Assembly (NCBI GenBank): GCA_964429915.1
Contig: CAYSDZ010000004.1
Coordinates: 1 to 64,000, forward strand
Source of the DNA: Alteromonas_F sp964429915
Lineage (GTDB): Bacteria > Pseudomonadota > Gammaproteobacteria > Enterobacterales > Alteromonadaceae
Direction of reading: 5' to 3'
DNA length: 64,000 nucleotides
The notes under the pieces are model-generated. The model searched no databases and had not been told where the DNA came from. It was given only the letters and a program-made list of their open reading frames with translations. How positions within the stretch are numbered: the stretch's first letter is position 1; every line of letters begins with the position of its first letter. Positions 26,004 through 32,697 of this stretch are shown here, piece by piece. The translations under genes and the position numbers were made by a program.

Positions 26004-26184
26004 CTCCGTCAAGGTCTATGGGGGGATTTNNNNNNNNNNNNNNNNNNNNNNNNNNNNNNNNNNNNNNNNNNNNNNNNNNNNNNNNNNNNNNNNNNNNNNN
26101 NNNNNNNNNNNNNNNNNNNNNNNNNNNNNTTAGACCGAAAGTCGCCGCGTTAAACTAACTCCGTCAAGGTCTATGGGGGGATTT
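25975..26184. other. Scaffold gap with artefactual 55-bp duplication
   Basis: The 55 bases at 25975-26029 are repeated exactly at 26130-26184, on either side of 100 N (26030-26129). That is the pattern of two contigs ending on the same 55-mer. The real sequence probably continues without gap or duplication, so the second copy of the ampG 3' end (26130-26158) is not a real gene fragment. Confidence 0.85.
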
Positions 26185-26365
26185 TGGATACCTTCGCATG
26201 GCTCAGGTTGTACAGTTCCTTTTTTTAAAGACGCTATGAACCCATCCATGGGCGCTCCGCGAATTCATCCATGAATTCGAGGCTTTAAAAAAAGGAACTG
26301 TACAACCTGAGCCAAAACACTCACTCCATTAGGACAAATCCCCCCATAGACCTTGACGGAGTTAG
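26155..26365. repeat. Nested perfect inverted repeats between convergent ampG and the diguanylate cyclase gene
   Basis: The outer arms 26155-26184 and 26336-26365 are a perfect 30-bp inverted repeat. The inner arms 26200-26230 and 26283-26313 are a perfect 31-bp inverted repeat. The 52-base loop holds two mini-palindromes around CATCCATG: CCCATCCATGGG, and an 8-bp-armed unit GAATTCAT-CC-ATGAATTC. The outer arms contain the stop codons of both convergent genes, which therefore share the same tail sequence. It may act as a bidirectional terminator; the structure also fits a miniature inverted-repeat element. Confidence 0.8.
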
Positions 26366-27324
26366 TCGGATAAATGGCTAATGATAACGCGATTGCGACC
26401 ACTTTCTTTGGCTTCGTAGAGTGCTTGATCGGCTTTTTCAAGCCAAGCCATAGGCGATTTGTGTTTTTTATCAAAGCCTGCAATACCTACGCTGATAGTA
26501 AAGTTTATGGTTTGATCTTCGTGCTGAACCGCGTTTGCTTCGGCTCGTAAGCGCATTCGTTCAGCGACAATAAAGGCTTTGTCGGCATCCGCCCCCACTA
26601 ACACGATAGCGAATTCTTCACCGCCGTATCGACCCGCGATATCCGTTTCTCGAATAGACTGCTGAATAACCTTTGCTAGAGATTGAATCACTTTATCGCC
26701 GGCTTGGTGCCCGTAGGTATCATTCACTTTTTTAAAGTGGTCTATGTCGAGCATAATAGCTGACACGGCTTGTTCTCGGCGTTTTTCTAGCTTGTAGACT
26801 TCATCGAAACGCTCTTGCCAATAGCGGCGATTATATAAGCCTGTTAATCCGTCTACCCGACTGATTTCGGATAGCGCATTGTTTAAGTTTTCTGCTTGGA
26901 TCTTAGCAAGTGCTTGGTCGGTCACGTCGTACACTATCATGCACATTTTCACTACGGCCCCATTTTCGTCGTGCAAGGGGAATATCGTGACGTTTTGATA
27001 CATGTATTCGCTGCCCGAGGTGATAGGTCGGGCGCTCAAAAACTTAAATAAATGAGGGCGTTGTTCCCAAATAATAAAACTTGGGCTAGATAAGTTGATA
27101 ACAGGCTCTGTTTTGGCGATTAACCAGTTTGCATCGATTTCTGGAAAATGAGAAAAGAGTGACGTACCTACCATGTCGCTTGCCGATTTACCGCTGTGGT
27201 TTTCCATAAACTGGTTCCAGCTATCAACCGTAAAATCGGTGTTTAATGACACGATCCCTACTTCAACCGATGCTAAAAAAGCAGTGAGTAAAGACTGGTC
27301 ATGTAAACTGGGTAAAGAGGTCAT
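26362..27324 (-). CDS. PAS-GGDEF diguanylate cyclase
   Basis: The 320-residue protein has an N-terminal PAS-like sensor (about 10-140) and a C-terminal GGDEF domain. The active-site motif is RYGGEEF, and an RETD inhibitory-site motif lies five residues before it, so it should make cyclic di-GMP and show product inhibition. Other landmarks are DGLTGLYNRRYW and MLDIDHFKKVNDTYGH. No membrane segment is seen. Its ATG overlaps the stop of the upstream REC-CheC gene by four bases, so the two form a signalling operon. Its stop lies in the arm of the inverted repeat at 26336-26365. Confidence 0.92.
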   Translation of the reverse strand: MTSLPSLHDQSLLTAFLASVEVGIVSLNTDFTVDSWNQFMENHSGKSASDMVGTSLFSHFPEIDANWLIAKTEPVINLSSPSFIIWEQRPHLFKFLSARPITSGSEYMYQNVTIFPLHDENGAVVKMCMIVYDVTDQALAKIQAENLNNALSEISRVDGLTGLYNRRYWQERFDEVYKLEKRREQAVSAIMLDIDHFKKVNDTYGHQAGDKVIQSLAKVIQQSIRETDIAGRYGGEEFAIVLVGADADKAFIVAERMRLRAEANAVQHEDQTINFTISVGIAGFDKKHKSPMAWLEKADQALYEAKESGRNRVIISHLSD

Positions 27325-28334
27325 TTCACAGCCTTATCAACATGAGTTAAACGCGTGAAAATTTTGTCCATCGACGTTTCTGGAAAGAGCAAAAGCAAAT
27401 CAAACTGAATATCGTGCTTTTTAATCGTATAAGTGACTTCAATTGCCATTATTTTTTTCCAGCGCGTGATGTTGCCGGTAATCAAATCTTGTAAGTCGCA
27501 ATGGCGGCCAAGAATAATTGGTAGCGTATGACTGAACGACACCTTAAGTTGTTCAGATAACGCGTTTAAGCAGGCGCCAATAATAATATTCGATACGTCC
27601 ATAATGGCTTCAACTTGAAGCGCATCTGACATGGTTTGTTCGTAATTTAGCAGCTTCACCATGTTATCGACATTAGCGTCAGAAAATATGACCAAAGCTT
27701 CGCCGCTAATACCCGAACTCACAAACCCTTTTGATACCGCCGAGACTTTGTCGTTGCCGTCTATCTCCTGCACGGCCATTTGAATTTCTTTGTTTTCAAT
27801 AAGGTTAACATTGGGGATCGGCAAATCAATGAATTCATCGAGTAACTTGGCTAAGCTTTCGCCTGCACGACCCATTGCAATATTGACGAGCTCTCGATAA
27901 ATATCGAGTGCGTCGGTACTGCCTTCGTCGGCTTCCTGTGCGACTGTTTTTTTAACGTCGGCACTGCCACTGTAAATGCCATATTGACGCAACAGCACCA
28001 TGAGTTTGTCGTTATCAATGGGTTTGCGGATAAAATCTAGGGCGCCTAACTCAACCATGCGGTCTCGTGCTTTAGGCTGCACATCGCCAGACACAACAAT
28101 AACCAGACAAGGCAAATCTCCGGCACGAATGGCTTCCATGGTCTCGTAGCCATCCATTACTGGCATGTTTAAATCGAGAAACATGACATCGCCCAAACCT
28201 TGGTGAATTTTTTCTAAGGCCTCTTTACCATTACCCGCAAAATTGACTGCAACATCCCACCCGTCAGGAATGCAGCGCGCCATTTGTTTGCGAGCAAAAC
28301 CAGAGTCATCACAGATGAGAACTTGTGTAGTCAT
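27321..28334 (-). CDS. Response regulator with CheC/CheX-like phosphatase domain
   Basis: The 337-residue protein has an N-terminal receiver domain (LICDDSGFARKQ, phosphoacceptor Asp in VMFLDLNMPVMDG, conserved IRKP). A C-terminal CheC-like domain follows, with two repeats of the helix containing E/D-x2-N (RELVNIAMGRAGESL and MDVSNIIIGACLNAL). CheC domains dephosphorylate CheY-type receivers. It probably dampens phospho-signalling to itself or another receiver and is coupled to the cyclic di-GMP synthase downstream. The start at 28334 gives the receiver N-terminus MTTQVLICDD; a longer frame from 28349 adds five residues. Confidence 0.8.
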   Translation of the reverse strand: MTTQVLICDDSGFARKQMARCIPDGWDVAVNFAGNGKEALEKIHQGLGDVMFLDLNMPVMDGYETMEAIRAGDLPCLVIVVSGDVQPKARDRMVELGALDFIRKPIDNDKLMVLLRQYGIYSGSADVKKTVAQEADEGSTDALDIYRELVNIAMGRAGESLAKLLDEFIDLPIPNVNLIENKEIQMAVQEIDGNDKVSAVSKGFVSSGISGEALVIFSDANVDNMVKLLNYEQTMSDALQVEAIMDVSNIIIGACLNALSEQLKVSFSHTLPIILGRHCDLQDLITGNITRWKKIMAIEVTYTIKKHDIQFDLLLLFPETSMDKIFTRLTHVDKAVK

Positions 28335-28609
28335 AATGTTACACACCACCTGCTTATATCAGTCAACACAAATACATACCTGATACATAAGCTATTTGCC
28401 TGAGTTGAAAAGATAGTCAAAAGTTTTGTTCACCGTTTACCGTCTAATTTGTAAGGTATTCAATTGGTAAATTAAAAATATCGTTATGTTACTGAGTTAG
28501 TATAGATAAGCTTCGCTCGATTTGTGAAGTTACTTAACACACTTTCTAGTGAGAGATAATGTTAAACCCACAAATAATGAAATTGCAATGAAAAATCATC
28601 ATACAACAA

Positions 28610-28873
28610 TTAATCACCAATGATTTCTGTACTTGCTGTTTCTATATTGTTTACGTAACGTGTAGTTGGCACATTCACTTGAGGCAGTTCGATGTCAAGT
28701 GTTAACGACTGTACCTCTTTATTTAGCTGAAGTAATTCAGAATTTAATTGCGCTTCTAGCGATATCGCGGCTTGTGATTTTATGCTTTGTATATCAATAG
28801 CAGTGGCATTATTATTTGCTGAAACGGGCAAAACAGTCAATAAAGCGGTTAAAGCGATTATTTTGTAAAACAT
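28610..28873 (-). CDS. Small exported protein of unknown function
   Basis: This 87-residue protein has a clear signal peptide (KIIALTALLTVLPVSA, cleavage near residue 19). The mature part is Gln/Leu-rich with a likely helical segment (ISLEAQLNSELLQLNKEVQ). I do not recognise a family. It is flanked by gene-poor AT-rich sequence on both sides. The signal peptide and a normal start support a real gene. Confidence 0.5.
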   Translation of the reverse strand: MFYKIIALTALLTVLPVSANNNATAIDIQSIKSQAAISLEAQLNSELLQLNKEVQSLTLDIELPQVNVPTTRYVNNIETASTEIIGD

Positions 28874-29121
28874 TGTACTTTCCTATTGGGTTATTGGTTA
28901 CGCTTAAAAGAGCTGTTTTTTTAAACAAAACTTTCTTTTTTTTAGATGACTTAAATTACGTTTTTGACATTAGAAAAATTGATGCGAATAGTGCATGACC
29001 ATACACTTAGGAATGCTTTGTTCTTTATATTGACATCAATAGAAAGATGGGTTTATTTATAGGATGTGTTGAGCACACTTCGGGCTTTGAAGCTAGGTAC
29101 ACCGTCTACTAAGCAAAAATA

Positions 29122-29532
29122 TTACAAGCTGTCCGTAAACAACAAAATTTGTTTAGAAAAACGCATAAAATCATTTAAACGGTGGTTAACGATGTGGATC
29201 ACAATATCGATATTTAACGCTTGATAATCGTGCACAGCAATATTTCTAATAACCGACCATTTTCTGCATGTTTACTGCGATTTCAGTTTCTATCACTTTT
29301 TCCTTTTCCAACACAATGAATAATTCCCTCGCAGACTGAGGTACTCCCCAAACCATTAAACGAATAATACGGGTATATCTATAGAAGCTTCACAAGCACG
29401 CTGTATATTTAAAATTACTGAGTCCTGCTTGGTGAAGTTTTGTTTAAGCTCCTGTTCATCTGTAAATTCTTGATTAATTCTATCTAAGCACCGCTTTAGC
29501 GTTGCCAGTTTGTTCAAAATTACATCATCCAT
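29122..29532 (-). pseudogene. Frameshifted HepT-type toxin remnant
   Basis: Read across frames, this stretch encodes a DUF86/HepT protein: MDDVILNKLATLKRCLDRI, then FTKQDSVILNIQRACEASID. After a shift near ATAGATATA (codons for IDI) it continues RLMVWGVPQSARELF. After a second shift near GGTTATTAG it continues RNIAVHDYQALNIDI. The catalytic HepT motif R-x4-H-x-Y (RNIAVHDY) is thus only in the third segment. Two shifts and an early stop at about residue 59 would abolish the toxin. Its ATG overlaps the MNT gene stop by 8 bases, the normal order for this toxin-antitoxin type. Confidence 0.75.
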
Positions 29533-30066
29533 CACGCAAACGTCCTAAAAAGTCATTAACAATCAAATCTCGTGACTCATTGAGATGTTGATACATAGAA
29601 ATTGTTACGTTTTCAAACGTTGATGCCTCGCAGTCTGCATCAAACAGCAGACGTCCGCTATTAATAACTTGAAAGCGCATAACAGTAGAACAGCTCGCCA
29701 AGTCCAGTAAATCGACCGTTTTATCTAGCTGAATAGCAAGCGCTTGTGATACGTCCCATCGTTTTATATTGTCTATCGCCGAACCACAATACACTGCTAC
29801 ATCTAAATCACTGTNNNNNNNNNNNNNNNNNNNNNNNNNNNNNNNNNNNNNNNNNNNNNNNNNNNNNNNNNNNNNNNNNNNNNNNNNNNNNNNNNNNNNN
29901 NNNNNNNNNNNNNNCGTTTTATATTGTCTATCGCCGAACCACAATACACTGCTACATCTAAATCACTGTTCGGTGTTGCCTGATTCTTTGCAAAAGAACC
30001 AAATAAATAAGCAAGTTTAAGCTCAGGAAAATGAAACCTTAAGGCTTCTAGAATCTCTTTGCTTTA
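29525..30066 (-). pseudogene. MNT-type nucleotidyltransferase antitoxin, split by a gap and without a clear start
   Basis: Removing the artefactual gap at 29815-29914 and one 55-mer copy gives a continuous frame. It runs ILEALRFHFPELKLAYLFGSFAKN..., followed by the nucleotidyltransferase motif GS-x9-DxD (PNSDLDVAVY), and ends VNDFLGRLRDG. MNT antitoxins neutralise HepT by adding AMP to it. Upstream of ILEAL the frame meets a TAA at 30064-30066 with no ATG, GTG or TTG between; only an ATT at 30052-30054 is available. So the start may be lost or non-standard. With the partner toxin frameshifted, the pair seems to be decaying. Confidence 0.65.
29760..29969. other. Scaffold gap with artefactual 55-bp duplication
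   Basis: 100 N at 29815-29914 lie between two exact copies of the same 55 bases (29760-29814 and 29915-29969). This is the same pattern and length as the gap near 26030. The coding frame of the MNT gene is continuous when one copy and the N are removed, supporting an assembly artefact. Confidence 0.85.
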
Positions 30067-30098
30067 ATATTCAGTACTAACCAATTCCTTTTGCCCTT

Positions 30099-31016
30099 TT
30101 ACACAGCCACTGGCGCAGAAATCGCGGGGTGCGGATCATAGCCTTCCAACTCGAAATCGTCGATGGTGTAGTCGAATAAAGAATCTGGTTTACGCTTGAT
30201 GATCAGTTGGGGAAAAGATTTAGGTTGACGTTGCAGTTGCTCATTCACCTGTTCGATGTGGTTCATGTAAATATGCACATCCATACCAAACCACACTATT
30301 TCGCCTACTTTATGGCCGGTTTGTTCAGCGAGTAAGGTGGTCAAAAAAGCGAGGTTAGCCACATTAAACGGTTGGCCCAAAAAAGCATCGGCTGAACGCT
30401 GGACCATTGCCCCCGACAAGGTATTAGTATTGGGATCAACGAAAAACTGATAATGCTTGTGGCAAGGAGGCAAAGCCATTTGGTTTAATTCGCCCACATT
30501 CCAACCATCAAATAAAATTCGACGCGATGTCGGGTTATTTTTTAGCATGTCGATAACCTCAGAAACCTGGTCGATTTCGGTGCCATCTTCCGTTTTCCAT
30601 TTGCGCCATTGCTTTCCGTACACGGGTCCTAGATCACCCCATTTCTTTGCAAACTCTTCACTGTCCAGTACACGCTGCTCAAAATCACTCATCGACAGTA
30701 ATGTGTCTTCACTGCCTTCGGGTTGAGCATCAATAAATTTTTTATACGGCCAATCACTCCAAATATGCACGTTTTGCTTCACTAGCTCACGAATATTCGA
30801 ACCACCCGACAGCATCCACAGCATTTCTTTGAATGCCGTTTTCCAAAACACGCGTTTAGTAGTGAAAACGGGAAAGCCTTTAGCTAAATCGAAGCGCATG
30901 GTATGCCCGAATATGGCTTTGGTACCAACACTGGTGCGGTCAACTCTGTCACTTCCCGTTTCCAATATCAGCTTTAGCATGTCCAAGTATTGGCTCTCGG
31001 GGTGAGATTGATTCAT
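30099..31016 (-). CDS. thyA: Thymidylate synthase
   Basis: ThyA makes dTMP from dUMP using methylenetetrahydrofolate, producing dihydrofolate, which FolA (46755-47273) recycles. The 305-residue protein has the active-site Cys in ALPPCHKHYQF, the arginine segment RSADAFLGQPFNVA and DVHIYMNHIEQ. It is longer than the 264-residue E. coli enzyme, through insertions in the first half such as that around SEDTLLSMSDFEQ. It lies 55 bases downstream of lgt on the same strand, the standard lgt-thyA arrangement. Confidence 0.95.
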   Translation of the reverse strand: MNQSHPESQYLDMLKLILETGSDRVDRTSVGTKAIFGHTMRFDLAKGFPVFTTKRVFWKTAFKEMLWMLSGGSNIRELVKQNVHIWSDWPYKKFIDAQPEGSEDTLLSMSDFEQRVLDSEEFAKKWGDLGPVYGKQWRKWKTEDGTEIDQVSEVIDMLKNNPTSRRILFDGWNVGELNQMALPPCHKHYQFFVDPNTNTLSGAMVQRSADAFLGQPFNVANLAFLTTLLAEQTGHKVGEIVWFGMDVHIYMNHIEQVNEQLQRQPKSFPQLIIKRKPDSLFDYTIDDFELEGYDPHPAISAPVAV

Positions 31017-31071
31017 TTTTACACCTTCTAAATTAGAAAATTCACTAACAGGATACTAACACGAGCGTTTT

Positions 31072-31887
31072 TTACCGCGGTATTTTTCTGGCACCCTCAC
31101 TAACGCCCAAACTGCGTGAGCGTTGAATTAAATACCCCCCAAAAACCAACATGGGCAGACTTAAAATTTGCCCCATAGATAGACCAAAAGCAAGCAGACC
31201 TATATGAGGATCAGGCTCTCGGAAAAACTCAACACAGAAACGCGCGATACCATAGGCCAGAAAAAACAGTCCACATACAGCGCCTGTGCGTCTTTCATTG
31301 GCAGAATAAAGCCACAGTATTACAAACAAACCTAGGCCTTCCAGCACAAATTCGTATAACTGTGATGGATGCCTTGGTATGGGGCCAGCATCGGGAAACA
31401 CGACTGCCCACGGTGCAGATGATACGCGGCCCCACAACTCGGCATTGATAAGGTGCCCAATATGAAACGAAGCAATACAAATAGGTAAAATAGGAGCAAA
31501 AAAATCGGCGGTTGCGAGCCACGACGTAGCCATTTTTCTTGCTCGCCAACGCATGACGCACAAGCCACCCAACAGGCTCGTGTGAAACGATAGCCCACCT
31601 TCTATTATATTAAATATCGCTAACGGGTGACTGATAAAAAAAGAAAACTGATAGAGGACAACATAACCAATACGGCCCCCTACGAATGCACCGATTGCAC
31701 ACCAAAATAGTAAATCGGTGACTTGTGCTCGGCTCCACTGCGTTCTCGGCAATCGACGAAAGGTCAATACTAGCGCGATAACAAAGCCCACCATAGCGAG
31801 CAGGCTAAACCATCGCACACTAAGCGCCCCCCACTCAAAAGCGATGGGATCGATACCTGAAAACACTACTTGTTGGTTGTGCTGCAT
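31072..31887 (-). CDS. lgt: Prolipoprotein diacylglyceryl transferase-like protein with altered signature
   Basis: Lgt attaches diacylglycerol from phosphatidylglycerol to the lipobox Cys of lipoproteins in the inner membrane. The 271-residue multi-pass protein keeps GGRIGYV, GGLSFH, RHPSQLYEF and VEFFREPD. The family signature GRxGNFINGELWGR, however, reads FHIGHLINAELWGR, so the positions of E. coli Arg143 and Asn146 (numbering from memory) are both His. The DNA here (around 31440-31480) has no ambiguity. The gene is in the canonical ptsP-lgt-thyA position, and lipoprotein genes are present in the window. It may be a divergent active enzyme, or a second lgt may exist elsewhere. Confidence 0.8.
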   Translation of the reverse strand: MQHNQQVVFSGIDPIAFEWGALSVRWFSLLAMVGFVIALVLTFRRLPRTQWSRAQVTDLLFWCAIGAFVGGRIGYVVLYQFSFFISHPLAIFNIIEGGLSFHTSLLGGLCVMRWRARKMATSWLATADFFAPILPICIASFHIGHLINAELWGRVSSAPWAVVFPDAGPIPRHPSQLYEFVLEGLGLFVILWLYSANERRTGAVCGLFFLAYGIARFCVEFFREPDPHIGLLAFGLSMGQILSLPMLVFGGYLIQRSRSLGVSEGARKIPR

Positions 31888-31890
31888 GAA

Positions 31891-32697
31891 CTAACGTAAA
31901 CTCACAATCAGTTTCACGCTGATGGCAATCAGTAATAGGGCAAAAATACGTTTTAACTTTTTAGTGTCAAGCGTTTGGCCATAGCGTGCGCCTTTTGGTG
32001 CAAATACAACTGAAGTCAGAGAAATAGCCACGGTGGCAGGAAGAAAAATATAGCCCAGTGACAAATCGGCAAGTTCACTATGAGGAGGTTGCAGTAATGC
32101 GAAACTAGCGGAGCCAAATAATGCCAACACAAGCCCTCCAGCCGAACCGCAACCTATTGCCATACGCATAGATACGCCAAACCAGCACAAAGCGGGGACT
32201 AACATTGCACCACCCCCTACGCCCATAATCGATGAAAGCGTCCCCACCACTGCCCCCGTTGCAATTAAAGTGAACGAAGAGGGAGTATTGGACGTCTCTT
32301 TTACCTTGCCAAAAAGCATTTGTAGCGCAATTAACAGAGCGATACTTGCAAAAATTATCGTCACCACTGCGCCGTTTACGCGACTGACAAACTGTGTGCC
32401 AGCAATCGCACCTGCGGCAATACCACAACCACAAAGCACCAAAATACGTTTATCTATATTCCCGAGCTTTAAATGAGCATTTGCAGAAGAAAAACCGGTG
32501 AATATGATGGTAGAGAGTGAGGTGGCGACAGCTAAAGGAACCGCATCAGTGAATGAAAGCCCATACACTGACACTAGCAATTGACTCAGTATCGGTACGA
32601 TGATCAAACCGCCACCGATACCTAATAAACCTGCTAGCCATCCTACAAGGATGCCCATAATAAGGCAGGCAAAAAAGATAATGCTAAGCGCGCTCAC
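31891..32697 (-). CDS. TauE/SafE (TSUP) family membrane permease
   Basis: This 268-residue protein has about eight membrane segments in two halves, each with the TSUP Gly-rich signature (GLLGIGGGLIIVPIL near residue 24 and SSIMGVGGGAMLVPALCW near 155). The family moves sulphur-containing or other small organic anions; the substrate cannot be told from sequence. Its GTG start overlaps the TAG stop of ptsP by one base, and it ends 3 bases before the lgt start. It thus lies inserted in the rppH-ptsP-lgt-thyA operon. Confidence 0.85.
   Translation of the reverse strand: MSALSIIFFACLIMGILVGWLAGLLGIGGGLIIVPILSQLLVSVYGLSFTDAVPLAVATSLSTIIFTGFSSANAHLKLGNIDKRILVLCGCGIAAGAIAGTQFVSRVNGAVVTIIFASIALLIALQMLFGKVKETSNTPSSFTLIATGAVVGTLSSIMGVGGGAMLVPALCWFGVSMRMAIGCGSAGGLVLALFGSASFALLQPPHSELADLSLGYIFLPATVAISLTSVVFAPKGARYGQTLDTKKLKRIFALLLIAISVKLIVSLR

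Noticed and set aside
26130..26184. Second copy of the ampG 3' end
   Set aside because: Exact 55-base duplicate across an N gap; assembly overlap.
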